From CAZRIT01 sp964600225 (GTDB taxonomy: Bacteria > Bacillota > Clostridia > Christensenellales > CAG-138), in NCBI GenBank assembly GCA_964600225.1, contig CAZRIT010000002.1:19059-83058 (forward strand): a DNA stretch of 64,000 nucleotides. The letters are read 5' to 3'. The notes beneath the pieces are model-generated. The model saw nothing but the letters and a program-made list of their open reading frames with translations, was not told where the DNA came from and made no database searches. Of the stretch, positions 34,501 through 42,892 are shown piece by piece (position 1 is the first letter of the stretch; every line of letters begins with the position of its first letter). A program made the translations under genes and the position numbers.

Positions 34501-35460
34501 ATGAAACTATCGATTGAGTTGTTTTTGATCGACAATATGCTCATGAACATCCTTGTGCTGCGACTGGCTTATGTGTTGACCTGCATGAAGCCAAGGTGGC
34601 TGCCAACGGTGGGAATGTCGCTGTTCGGGGCGGTGTACGCACTGCTTTCGATGGCCCGGTTGCCCGTGCTTTCCGCCGTTGTGCCCAAGTTGCTGCTGGG
34701 CGCTGCGATGGCATGGCCTCTGGCGGAATCCCTGCGGGATTATCCCAGGGCGGTCGTGAGACTGTACATTTCGGCATTTTTGATGGGCGGATGGATGTAT
34801 GCGCTTTCCACGCTGCTTGGCGGCGGCATGTATGGCGGCGTGCTGGTTACCACAACCCCGATTCGCGTGTTCTTGCTGGCGGCATGCGGCTGCGCCATGC
34901 TGCCGAGGATTGTGCTGACCATGCTGCATGCGTTGAGAAAACGGGCGGGATTTGTGCGCATACGCATCCGTCTGGAGGATCGCATCCTCGAGCTGACCGC
35001 GCTGGTGGATACGGGTAATCTCCTATCGGAGCCGCTCAGCGGCAAGCCCGTAGTGGTGGTGCAGCCGGGGCTGCTGCCCGATATCGGCAATCGGCCCGTG
35101 CCGTATCGCACGGTCGGCGGCGGTGGCGTGATGATGGCGTTTGCGCCCAAGGCCATGTATGTGAAACAAAGAAATTGGCGCGCCGTGGACGGTATGGTGG
35201 CGGCTTCGGAAAATCCGATTGCAGCCGCCGACGCCATCATCGGCAGCGCCCTGTTAACGGAGGAAGGACGGCATGTGGTTGGAACAGATGCAAATGAAAC
35301 TTCGGCGCTGGTATATCGCTTTGATCAGTCGGGATCAGGACGCGCTCTATTACATTCATTCAGGCGAGACGCTGCCTGCGCCGTTCCAGGCGCCCGAGGA
35401 GCAGATGTGGATCGAGCGCCTAACGCTCGGCAGCAAGGAGGCCAAGAACGCGCTGATTGA
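34501..35460 (+). CDS. spoIIGA: Sigma-E processing peptidase SpoIIGA, abnormal C-terminus
   Basis: 319 codons. Five transmembrane segments in the first 150 residues are followed by an aspartic protease domain with LVDTGNLLSEPLSGKPV holding the catalytic DTG. It normally cleaves the pro-sequence from pro-sigma E at the septum. The conserved part ends near DAIIGSALL (about 35255), where homologues stop, but here the frame runs on for about 65 codons across the start of sigE, overlapping it by 188 bp. That tail (RHVVGTDANETSALVYRFDQ) is a frame-shadow of sigE. So the stop has probably been lost by a small indel, or the tail is tolerated. Confidence 0.8.
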   Translation: MKLSIELFLIDNMLMNILVLRLAYVLTCMKPRWLPTVGMSLFGAVYALLSMARLPVLSAVVPKLLLGAAMAWPLAESLRDYPRAVVRLYISAFLMGGWMYALSTLLGGGMYGGVLVTTTPIRVFLLAACGCAMLPRIVLTMLHALRKRAGFVRIRIRLEDRILELTALVDTGNLLSEPLSGKPVVVVQPGLLPDIGNRPVPYRTVGGGGVMMAFAPKAMYVKQRNWRAVDGMVAASENPIAAADAIIGSALLTEEGRHVVGTDANETSALVYRFDQSGSGRALLHSFRRDAACAVPGARGADVDRAPNARQQGGQERAD

Positions 35461-35984
35461 GCACAATCTGCGCCTTGTGGTCTACATTGCGCGCAAGTTT
35501 GAAAACACGGGCGTGGGCGTGGAGGATTTGATCTCTATCGGCACCATCGGCCTGATCAAGGCGGTGAACACGTTTGATGCGAGCAAGCGCATCAAGCTGG
35601 CAACCTATGCCTCGCGCTGCATCGAAAACGAAATCCTCATGCACCTTCGCCGCACCAGCCGCCTGAAGCTGGAGGTGTCGTTCGACGAACCGCTCAACGT
35701 CGATTGGGACGGAAACGAGCTGCTATTAAGCGATATCCTGGGCACCGATAACGATATTGTCGGGCGCGATTTGGATGACGAGGTCGATCGCGAGCTATTG
35801 CAGGCGGCGCTTGTGCGGCTGACACCCAGGGAAAAGCGCATCGTCGAGCTTTGGGCTCAATAACCAGCCGGAGTGTACGCAAAAGCAGGTGGCCGATATG
35901 CTGGGCATTTCACAAAGCTACATCAGCCGTTTGGAAAAGCGGATCATCAAGCGCCTGCAGCGGGATATTCTACGCATGCTGTAA
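35273..35984 (+). pseudogene. sigE: Sporulation sigma factor sigma-E gene, frameshifted in region 4
   Basis: The N-terminus has the pro-sequence and YYIHSGETLPAPFQAPEEQ. Region 2 is intact (NLRLVVYIARKFENTGVGVE then LISIGTIGLIKAV) and so is region 3 (VSFDEPLNVDWDGNELLLSD). In region 4 the frame reads EKRIVELWAQ and stops at 35861-35863. Another frame continues perfectly as GLNNQPECTQKQVADMLGIS, QSYISRLEKRIIKRL and ends at 35984. The expected bases are GAGCTTCGCTTTGGGCTC; the window has GAGCTTTGGGCTC, a 5-bp loss between GCTT repeats. Without the region 4 helix-turn-helix, sigma E could not recognise -35 elements. A sequencing error is the main alternative. Confidence 0.85.
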
Positions 35985-36038
35985 AGAGGCGCGACGAAAA
36001 AAGTATTCAAAAAATGCAGTATTCTGTGGAATAAGGTA

Positions 36039-36067
36039 TTGCAATCGGCGGAATAATCATATATAAT
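36039..36067 (+). promoter_or_regulatory. Promoter of the lysine riboswitch transcript
   Basis: TTGCAA (36039-36044), 17 bp, TATAAT (36062-36067). Confidence 0.75.
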
Positions 36068-36082
36068 ACGCCCAATAAAAGC

Positions 36083-36242
36083 TATGCAGAGGCGCGGCCA
36101 ACATCAGTACATCCCGTCAAACCGTCGGATAACGGGGGATGGAAAGGGAAGGCCGCCGAGAGATCGGCAGGATATCCGTTTTGCCGAGGCTCGGGACGTC
36201 GGAGAAAATCCGCCGTACTGTCACATTGTTGTGGAGCGCTGC
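36083..36242 (+). promoter_or_regulatory. Lysine riboswitch (L-box) aptamer
   Basis: Conserved L-box segments occur in order: AGAGGCGC, ATCAGTA, GGGGATGGAAAGGGAAG, GCCGCCGAG, a variable stem, then ACTGTCACATTGTTGTGGAG and CGCT closing P1. It lies between a consensus promoter and a terminator ahead of a transporter gene. Lysine binding should favour the terminator and shut off transport. Confidence 0.92.
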
Positions 36243-36261
36243 GAAAACTGTCTGCTGAGGG

Positions 36262-36301
36262 ATCAGCTATGGTTGTTTGCAGCCGTAGCTGATTTTTGTT
36301 T
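36262..36301 (+). terminator. Riboswitch expression-platform terminator
   Basis: ATCAGCTATGGTT pairs with AGCCGTAGCTGAT (13 bp, two G-U) around a 6-nt loop, followed by TTTTGTTT. Confidence 0.85.
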
Positions 36302-36312
36302 GGGAGGGAAAT

Positions 36313-37938
36313 ATGGTACGGAGTAAGAGCAAGGGCACAAGGCTTGTGCAGATTCTGGCGATTGTCGTGGTGCTGCTCATCGTTGCGGCAGGCGCCGTTT
36401 ACACGTTCTCGGGCAGCCACGAGGGCGGCATGTACGCGACATTTTGGTCGCTGGTACCGCCGATCATTGCCATCATGCTGGCGCTGATTACCAAGGAGGT
36501 GTATTCCTCCCTGTTTATCGGCATCCTGGTCGGCGCACTGTTTCAGGGCGCGTTTCATCTGGAAGGAGCCTTCAACGCCATCCTCAACGATTGCCTGATC
36601 GGCTCGTTGACGGACTCCTGGAACGTCGGCATCCTGGTGTTTCTGGTTGCACTGGGGATTCTTGTGCAGTTGATCAACCGCTCGGGCGGTTCCTCCGCCT
36701 ACGGGCGTTGGGCGGGCGCACGCATCCGCAACCGCAGGGGCGCTTTGGGCGCGACGTTTGGCATGGGGCTGTTGATTTTTGTGGACGATTACTTCAACTG
36801 CATGACCGTCGGCAACGTCATGCGGCCCGTGACGGACAAGTTCCGCATCTCGCGCGAAAAGCTTGCGTACATCATCGATTCCACCGCGGCGCCCGTTTGC
36901 ATGATTGCGCCGATTTCAAGCTGGGCGGCAGCCGTCAGCGGCGTGGTGGAGGGAACCAACGGCATCACCTTGTTCATTCAGGCAATCCCCTACAACTTCT
37001 ATTCTTTGATGACCATCCTGATGGTTGCGTTTATCATTGTGGCCGATTTCGATTTCGGCCCCATGCTCTCCCTTGAGCGAAATGCCAAGGAAAACGGCGT
37101 TCTCGACACGGATGCGCAGGATACTGCCAAGCAGGATATCGGGCACGCGGGCGGCAAGGTGATCGATCTGGTGTTGCCCGTGGTGCTGTTGATTGTGTGC
37201 TGCATCCTCGGCATGCTCTACAATGGCGGCGCGTTTGAGGGTGTGAGCATTATCGATGCGTTTGCCAACTGCGTTGCATCCGTCGGGCTGTCGCTTGGCG
37301 CGATGATTGCATTGATCATCACCATCGTGTACTATCTGCTGCGTGGCACGCTTTCCTTCAAGGAATCCATGGAATGTGTTCCCGAGGGCTTCAAGGCTAT
37401 GGTGCCCGCAATCCTGATCCTGACGTTTGCGTGGGGCTTGAAGGCCACTACGGGGATGCTGGGCGCGGATGAGTACGTCTCCACCATCGTCAAGGGCGGT
37501 GCAACAGGCTTTAGCGCCATGCTTCCCGCCATCATATTCCTGATTGCGGTTGGTCTCTCGTTTGCCACGGGCACCAGCTGGGGCACGTTTGGCATACTCA
37601 TTCCCATCGTGGTTGGCGTACTTCCGAATGCAGGCAGCATGCTGGTTTTGTCCATCTCCGCATGCCTGGCCGGCGCGGTCTGCGGCGATCACTGCTCGCC
37701 CATCTCCGATACGACCATTATGGCGTCGGCGGGCGCGGCGTGCGATCACGTCAAGCACGTTTCCACGCAGTTGCCGTATGCCATGCTTGTGGCGGGCGTC
37801 AGCTTTGTCGGCTATGTGATTGCGGGCGTGCTGTCCATGCTGTCGGTCAATCTCATTATCGCGCTGCCCATCACAACCGTGCTGATGCTTGCGGTGCTCA
37901 TCGTGCTCAAGCTTCTGGCAAAGAGAAAGGCGGCATAA
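36313..37938 (+). CDS. NhaC-family transporter, probable lysine importer
   Basis: A 541-residue membrane protein with about 12-13 transmembrane segments of the Na+/H+ antiporter NhaC family. Typical motifs include FVDDYFNCMTVGNVMRPVTD, CMIAPISSWAAAVSG, FATGTSWGTFGILIPI and GDHCSPISDTTIMASAGA. The lysine riboswitch upstream points to lysine as substrate, as for other L-box-controlled NhaC-like carriers (LysW). The ATG follows GGGAGGG. The gene is single and ends in a strong terminator. Confidence 0.9.
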   Translation: MVRSKSKGTRLVQILAIVVVLLIVAAGAVYTFSGSHEGGMYATFWSLVPPIIAIMLALITKEVYSSLFIGILVGALFQGAFHLEGAFNAILNDCLIGSLTDSWNVGILVFLVALGILVQLINRSGGSSAYGRWAGARIRNRRGALGATFGMGLLIFVDDYFNCMTVGNVMRPVTDKFRISREKLAYIIDSTAAPVCMIAPISSWAAAVSGVVEGTNGITLFIQAIPYNFYSLMTILMVAFIIVADFDFGPMLSLERNAKENGVLDTDAQDTAKQDIGHAGGKVIDLVLPVVLLIVCCILGMLYNGGAFEGVSIIDAFANCVASVGLSLGAMIALIITIVYYLLRGTLSFKESMECVPEGFKAMVPAILILTFAWGLKATTGMLGADEYVSTIVKGGATGFSAMLPAIIFLIAVGLSFATGTSWGTFGILIPIVVGVLPNAGSMLVLSISACLAGAVCGDHCSPISDTTIMASAGAACDHVKHVSTQLPYAMLVAGVSFVGYVIAGVLSMLSVNLIIALPITTVLMLAVLIVLKLLAKRKAA

Positions 37939-37962
37939 TCGCTGTTTACGTCAATACACAAC

Positions 37963-37990
37963 AAAGCCCGTGCAAAAACGCACGGGCTTT
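37963..37990. terminator. Bidirectional terminator between the transporter gene and radC
   Basis: A perfect 11-bp stem, AAAGCCCGTGC/GCACGGGCTTT, with an AAAAAC loop, shared by convergent genes. Confidence 0.7.
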
Positions 37991-38013
37991 CTGCGTCTGC
38001 CAATGCGCTGCTG

Positions 38014-38796
38014 TTACTCGTAAAACTCCATGACTCTGCGCAGCGTCGGGTTCTCGGGCTGGTTTACATACTCCTCCAGCGGGCAGCTCTTGGGCGGATC
38101 GGCGGCCAGATCGATCACCGCGTTTGCAGAAAAGCTGTACACATGGTTGCCGCCGACTACCAAATGATCGGGCAGCAGCACGCCAATAGCCTCCAGCGCC
38201 GCTTTCACGGCCGCGGTTACATCCGCATCCGCTTCCGATGGCGTTGGATTGCCTGAAGGATGGTTGTGCATCAGGAATACGCTGTGCGCATGGCGCAACA
38301 GGGCGGATTCAGCCACGGTTCTGGGGTAGACGTGCGCTTCCGCAACGGAACCGCGCTGCATGGTTTCGCAGCAGATCAACTCCTTGCGGCTGTTGACAAA
38401 CGCGGCCATGACGGTTTCGTTGCCAAAGGCATGTAGCTGTAAGTAGGCATACTGCGCGGCGGACAGCGGCGACGCCATCTGTATGCGGCCGTGGGTGTTG
38501 CGGATGCGGTTGAGCGCAATGCGCTTCACCAAATCGCCCTGCATGCTCAAAAATATTGCCGCGCTTTCGCCGATGCCATGCACCTGCATCAACCGGCGGG
38601 TATCGGCATTGATGATGTTTTCCAGCGTGCCAAAACGGTCGATCAAAGCGTGCGCAAGCTCGTTGGTATCGCGGCGCGGCAGGGCGTATGTCAGCAACAG
38701 CTCCAAAAACTGATAGTCGAGCATGCCCTCATCGCGCTGCGCCAGGTAGCGCGCACGCAAACGGCTTCGATGTCCTTCGTGTGGGGAATCCGTCAT
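38014..38796 (-). CDS. radC: RadC family JAB-domain protein
   Basis: A 260-residue protein. The N-terminal helix-hairpin-helix region (about 1-100, with LMQVHGIGESAAIFL) precedes the MPN/JAB domain carrying the metallopeptidase-like motif HNHPSGNPTPSEAD and the upstream Glu region. The family was once tied to DNA repair in E. coli, but that assignment was withdrawn; its role is still uncertain. The protein is full length. Confidence 0.93.
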   Translation of the reverse strand: MTDSPHEGHRSRLRARYLAQRDEGMLDYQFLELLLTYALPRRDTNELAHALIDRFGTLENIINADTRRLMQVHGIGESAAIFLSMQGDLVKRIALNRIRNTHGRIQMASPLSAAQYAYLQLHAFGNETVMAAFVNSRKELICCETMQRGSVAEAHVYPRTVAESALLRHAHSVFLMHNHPSGNPTPSEADADVTAAVKAALEAIGVLLPDHLVVGGNHVYSFSANAVIDLAADPPKSCPLEEYVNQPENPTLRRVMEFYE

Positions 38797-38947
38797 GGAA
38801 TCATACCTTTCGGGCGATTGTGATGCATTCGGAAAAGTTCTACATCACTTTAACAGGTTTTGACTGCCTTGGCAAGCGATCGGGCAGCCTTGACACCAAC
38901 TCGGCAAGATGGTAAGGTTTGTATAGCGAATAGTTGGAGGATGAAGT

Positions 38948-39961
38948 ATGATTATCATTGCAGGCGCAACAGGCTACATCGGAAAGTACCTATCCATTGC
39001 ATTGCACAACAGTGGCAGGGAGGTTTTGGCGCTTGGCCGCAACGAACAATCCGCCAAGTTTCTGACCGATCAGGGCGTTCCTTTTTTGCGTTTTGACCTG
39101 CTCAACGATGACGATTACGCAAAGCTGCCCACAGAAAACATTGAAGCCATCGTCAACCTGGCCGTCTGCCTTCCCGAGCATGAGGTGCCCATGCAGGCTT
39201 TTTTTGACGTCAATACGGTTGGCAACTTTAAGCTGTTGGAGTTTGCGCGCGCGCACAACGTCACGCGCTATATCATGGCCAGCTCCCACAAGGTCTATTG
39301 GGATATCTACCAGGGCGATGTGCCGATCAAAGAGGATCAGCTCCCCAGCTTCATCGGCCCCGATTCCCCGTACGTCATCTCCAAAATCTGCGCGGAGAAT
39401 TTCCTGCAATACTTTACCAAGGACTTTGGCATGGATTGCATCGTCATCCGCCTCACGGGCGTGCATGGCTACGGCGCGTTGATGGGGTTTTTGGAGGCGG
39501 ATGGCAGCTATAAGCGTACCGCCATCGAGGTCTTCATCGAAAAGGCCATCAAGGGCGAACCCATCGAGGTTTGGGGCGATACATCCATCAAGCGCGATCA
39601 TGTATATATCAAGGACGTCATCGATGCGTTTACCGCCGCCATCGACGCGCCCAAGGGCACGCACGGCATCTATCATGTGGCAAGCGGCGTAGGCCACAGT
39701 CAACTGGACGATGCAAGGGCGGTCGCCAAAGCGTTTGCGGGCGAAAACGGCGAAAGCGAGATCATCCTGCGGCCCGATAAGCCCAGCCTCAGGCGCGGAT
39801 ATGTGTACAGCATCGAAAAGATGGAGCGCGACATGGGCTGGAAGCCCAAGTATGCCGATTTGGACGTGCTGTTTGCCGATTACTGCGAGGAATGGAAGAA
39901 GAAGCGTTTCCGCAGCCATCACTACATCAAGCCGTCCGATAAGCCCATCAGCTTTGAGTGA
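38948..39961 (+). CDS. NAD-dependent nucleotide-sugar epimerase/dehydratase
   Basis: A 337-residue extended short-chain dehydrogenase. The N-terminal GATGYIGKYL binds NAD(P). The catalytic set is SSHKVYW and YVISK (Tyr and Lys). The C-terminal sugar-binding part includes VWGDTSIKRDHVYIKD. The family modifies nucleotide-linked sugars for surface glycans. GGAGGATG precedes the ATG. It is convergent with a WbqC-family gene, which also points to surface polysaccharide, but the sugar cannot be read from the sequence. Confidence 0.85.
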   Translation: MIIIAGATGYIGKYLSIALHNSGREVLALGRNEQSAKFLTDQGVPFLRFDLLNDDDYAKLPTENIEAIVNLAVCLPEHEVPMQAFFDVNTVGNFKLLEFARAHNVTRYIMASSHKVYWDIYQGDVPIKEDQLPSFIGPDSPYVISKICAENFLQYFTKDFGMDCIVIRLTGVHGYGALMGFLEADGSYKRTAIEVFIEKAIKGEPIEVWGDTSIKRDHVYIKDVIDAFTAAIDAPKGTHGIYHVASGVGHSQLDDARAVAKAFAGENGESEIILRPDKPSLRRGYVYSIEKMERDMGWKPKYADLDVLFADYCEEWKKKRFRSHHYIKPSDKPISFE

Positions 39962-39974
39962 TCGATAGGAATAC

Positions 39975-40010
39975 AATTGCCCCGCGCCATGACGCGGGGC
40001 AATTTATATT
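39975..40010. terminator. Bidirectional terminator
   Basis: A 12-bp perfect stem, AATTGCCCCGCG/CGCGGGGCAATT, with a 6-nt loop, followed by TATATT, between convergent genes. Confidence 0.75.
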
Positions 40011-40014
40011 CTGC

Positions 40015-40728
40015 TTACTTGGTTGCTTCGTCCTGCTTCCAGCCCCAAATGTAATAGGGGGCCTTGTCGCCCGTGTTGAACAGCAGATCCAGCACAGTCA
40101 CATACGGATCGAACGGGCGGTAGAGCTGACGGTAGGGAGGATAGTCGTATTCCATGTACTCCACCTCGATGCCCGCCTCGTCAAAGAGCTCCTGCTTCAT
40201 GTATTCGCCCGCTTTGGGCCCGTTGATGAGCTTGTTGCAGCCAAGCGTCTGGCAGAGCTGAATAATCTTTTCGCCCGCCTTTGTGCCCTTGTACCCATAG
40301 TCCGAGGAGCGTACAAACTCCGCCTGAATGCCCAGCGCATCGCAGAGGCGCCCGGTGGTGTATTCATTCAGCTCCGATAGCCTGGTCCACTGATGCTGAA
40401 CATAAAACTCCTCCAGCAGATACGCGTAGTCCTTGAAGAACGGCGCCTTGGCGTACGTCAGCGACAACGTGCGGTAGTGCTTTTTCTGCCAATCCTCATT
40501 GGGGTTGATCTCGGCGTCGCAGATATTCTGCTCACGGCGATCCTTGGTAATCACAGGCACGCTCAGCCAGACGGGGCCGTTGGCGGTGGGGATGCGGTTG
40601 CGGCTCTCCCAGTTCTTGGTAACGTACTGTACATCGTCATAGAATACGAACACGTCGGAACGGTGAATCATGTCAAACAACCCCTTCCAGGGGATGTAAA
40701 ACGGCTGCATCATGGATACGACTTTCAT
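40015..40728 (-). CDS. WbqC family protein
   Basis: A 237-residue protein of the WbqC-like family. It begins MKVVSMMQPFYIPWKGLFDM, followed by FVFYDDVQYVTKNWESRNRI and the KTKAG-like KGTKAGEKIIQLC and LINGPKAGEYM. Members occur in O-antigen and capsule clusters and in aminoglycan-type modification, and are thought to act on sugar or amino-acid precursors; the mechanism is unknown. AAAGGAACC precedes the ATG. Four residues in the first ten match the family start, so the longer upstream frame was rejected. Confidence 0.83.
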   Translation of the reverse strand: MKVVSMMQPFYIPWKGLFDMIHRSDVFVFYDDVQYVTKNWESRNRIPTANGPVWLSVPVITKDRREQNICDAEINPNEDWQKKHYRTLSLTYAKAPFFKDYAYLLEEFYVQHQWTRLSELNEYTTGRLCDALGIQAEFVRSSDYGYKGTKAGEKIIQLCQTLGCNKLINGPKAGEYMKQELFDEAGIEVEYMEYDYPPYRQLYRPFDPYVTVLDLLFNTGDKAPYYIWGWKQDEATK

Positions 40729-40964
40729 GCTGATGGTTCCTTTCCTGCGCACGGCCGGGTGAGGATCGCGTTGCAGTAAAGTGCACACACGAGCCAACAC
40801 TGCTAAGGCCTTATAACAAAATAGCGCAGAAACCGCACGAATGCAAGGGTTAATTGTTTGGATTCGCTTATCGGCGCGTTGGTTTTCCCGTTTCGCAGAA
40901 TTCGCATGCAATCGGGAGCGAAATCTGTTATACTAACAATATAAAGTATCGGGAGAGGAGAACA

Positions 40965-41261
40965 ATGCAAATTCATGGAGCAAAGGTTCAAAGCGCAGCA
41001 TTTGGCAGCGGCGTCATCACCGAGCAGTCGGAGTCCACGGTAACCATCGACTTCAACGGCGTTGAAAAAAAGTTTCTGTACCCATTCGGCTTTGAAAAGC
41101 ATCTGGTAGCGGAGGATCCCGCCATTCAGGAAGTCATCAATTCGGAAATTGCATCTGCGGAGGCAAAGATTGCACGTCGGCAACGTTTTGAGAAGCATCA
41201 TGCCATGCTAAAGGCGGCTCAACTGGACGCAAAGACAACCAAAAGCAGCCGCAAAAAATAA
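40965..41261 (+). CDS. Small conserved protein with N-terminal beta-barrel-like domain
   Basis: A 98-residue protein. Residues 1-50 (GAKVQSAAFGSGVITEQSES then TVTIDF, KKFLYPFGFEKHL) look like a small SH3/KOW-like barrel with the GxGxI turn seen in many short clostridial proteins. The C-terminal half is a charged helix ending in KSSRKK. It may bind nucleic acid. GGGAGAGGAG precedes the ATG. I cannot name a function. Confidence 0.65.
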   Translation: MQIHGAKVQSAAFGSGVITEQSESTVTIDFNGVEKKFLYPFGFEKHLVAEDPAIQEVINSEIASAEAKIARRQRFEKHHAMLKAAQLDAKTTKSSRKK

Positions 41262-41390
41262 GCGTCACACGATTTTGATGAAACCCATGCGCACACGGTA
41301 ATACGAACCATCGATTTTTTCGATATGGCGTTATGCGTCGTATCTGATCATCTATGTTATCATATGCTGTTTTTGCTGTAGACAACATAA

Positions 41391-41420
41391 GAGCGGACAG
41401 AATATCGTTTCTGCCCGCTC
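41391..41420. terminator. Hairpin at the end of the DEAD-box helicase gene
   Basis: GAGCGG-A-CAGAA pairs with TTCTG-C-CCGCTC (one mismatch). The T-tracts are poor on both strands, so its strength is doubtful. The rest of the gap from 41262 shows no gene. Confidence 0.45.
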
Positions 41421-41450
41421 GTTTGATGCTTGTAGGTTTAATTGCTGCTA

Positions 41451-42539
41451 CTATGCCATCAGCACATGATAGCGCCTGCGGATGTTCATCAGGTTGGACT
41501 TGTCCCTGCTGTTGACCAGCGTGCAGGCAAGGCCCGTGCGGCCCGCTCTGCCCGTGCGCCCGATGCGGTGCAAGTAATACTCGGGCTTATCGGGCACATC
41601 GTAGTTGATGACCAGGTCGATATCGCGCACATCCAGGCCTCTGGCGGCAACATCGGTGGCGACGATGACGCGGTTGGTTCCGTCGCGGAAGGTTTCCATC
41701 ACGCGGTCGCGCTGGCCCTGAGAAAGATCCCCGTGCAGACAGGCTGTTTTTGTGCCGTTGTCGTTAAGCTGCTGAGTCACGTTTTTGACACGGCGCCTTG
41801 TGTTGCAGAAAATCAGCGTCAAGCGCGGCGCGGCTTCCTTCATCATCAGCTTGACGGCGGACAGCTTGGCGTTGTCCTCCAGCTTGATGCACATCTGGCG
41901 GACGGTCTTGGTGGGCTCGTTGCTGTCCTCAATCTGGACGCGGACGGGGTTATGCAAAAACTGCTTCGAGACGGCGTCGATGGCGGGACTCATGGAAGCG
42001 GAGAACAGCATCGTCTGATGCTCGCCTTCCACATAGGCAAGGATCTGCTTGATATCGGGCAGGAACCCGAAATCCAGCATCTCATCCGCCTCATCCAGCA
42101 CAACGCACTTGGTGTGGTTGAGCTTGATGACGTTTCTGCCCAGCAAATCCATCACGCGGCCGGGAGTGCCGACGATGATCTGTGCGCCAGCGCGCAGCGC
42201 ACGAATTTGGATGTTGGCCGACTGACCGCCGTATACGCTGACAATACGCAGCTTTTTGGCGGCGGACAGGGCACGGAACACCTCGCTGATCTGCATGGCC
42301 AGTTCCCGGGTGGGGCAGAGCACAAGCACCTGCGTGCGGCGGTTGTCCGCAAACACCTTTTCAATGATGGGGATGGCAAACGCGGCGGTTTTACCCGTTC
42401 CCGTCTGCGCAATGCCGATCATGTCCCTGCCTTCCAGCAGGGTTGTCAGGGTCTGTTCCTGAATGGGGGTAGGCGTGGTGTAGCCTGCGGTGGTCAAGGT
42501 TTCGCGCATCGACGCGGAGAGTTGGTCTTGGTAGGTCAT
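41451..42539 (-). CDS. DEAD-box RNA helicase, core-only
   Basis: A 362-residue helicase with only the two RecA domains: PTPIQEQ (Q motif), AQTGTGKT (motif I), PTRELA, TPGRVMD, VLDEADEMLD (motif II), SAS in place of SAT (FSASMSP), then ARGLDVRDIDLVI and HRIGRTGRAGRTG (motif VI). There is no C-terminal RNA-binding extension, unlike CshA or DbpA. It unwinds or remodels RNA, perhaps in ribosome assembly or decay. The start at 42539 has a weak ribosome binding site (AAAGAA). The long leader has its own terminator-like hairpin. Confidence 0.9.
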   Translation of the reverse strand: MTYQDQLSASMRETLTTAGYTTPTPIQEQTLTTLLEGRDMIGIAQTGTGKTAAFAIPIIEKVFADNRRTQVLVLCPTRELAMQISEVFRALSAAKKLRIVSVYGGQSANIQIRALRAGAQIIVGTPGRVMDLLGRNVIKLNHTKCVVLDEADEMLDFGFLPDIKQILAYVEGEHQTMLFSASMSPAIDAVSKQFLHNPVRVQIEDSNEPTKTVRQMCIKLEDNAKLSAVKLMMKEAAPRLTLIFCNTRRRVKNVTQQLNDNGTKTACLHGDLSQGQRDRVMETFRDGTNRVIVATDVAARGLDVRDIDLVINYDVPDKPEYYLHRIGRTGRAGRTGLACTLVNSRDKSNLMNIRRRYHVLMA

Positions 42540-42566
42540 GTATCTGTTCTTTCTGTTCCATCGTTC

Positions 42567-42602
42567 CATAAAAATAGACCGTGCAAACAAATGTGCACAG
42601 TC
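42567..42602 (-). terminator. Attenuator-like terminator in the helicase leader
   Basis: Read on the minus strand, GACTGTGCA pairs with TGCACGGTC (one G-U) around an 8-nt loop and is followed by TATTTTT. It lies about 30-60 nt upstream of the start codon. Confidence 0.55.
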
Positions 42603-42892
42603 CGTTGGATTTGCGCATCTTTAGTCTGTTTGCTATCCCATGGCGGAGGCGGAACGCTCCGCTGCATATGGCGGCTTGGAATTTTCCGCCTATGCGTACC
42701 CTCAATGCAACAGTCTAAAGAGTCCGTGGATTCTATATCGGTTCATCGGTTCCCCGATGATGAAGCATGACAATACTGTGGCACTATAACACAACCAAAC
42801 AGAAAAGTAAAGCAAAATCGTATCAACGCGCCGCTTGTGCGCACGGCTGCTGCTGATGTATAATAATATGAAAATCGCTCGGAGGCATTCAC
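42603..42892. promoter_or_regulatory. Intergenic region between the helicase gene and proA
   Basis: It holds the 5' leader of the helicase, a GC-rich imperfect palindrome near 42640-42665 like that at 25273, and the proA promoter: TTGTGC (42835-42840), 18 bp, TATAAT (42859-42864). No ORF with a ribosome binding site was found. Confidence 0.45.

Noticed and set aside
35845..35870. Programmed ribosomal frameshift in sigE
   Set aside because: There is no slippery heptamer with a downstream pseudoknot, and sigma-E genes are not known to use one. A 5-bp repeat-mediated deletion explains the sequence exactly.
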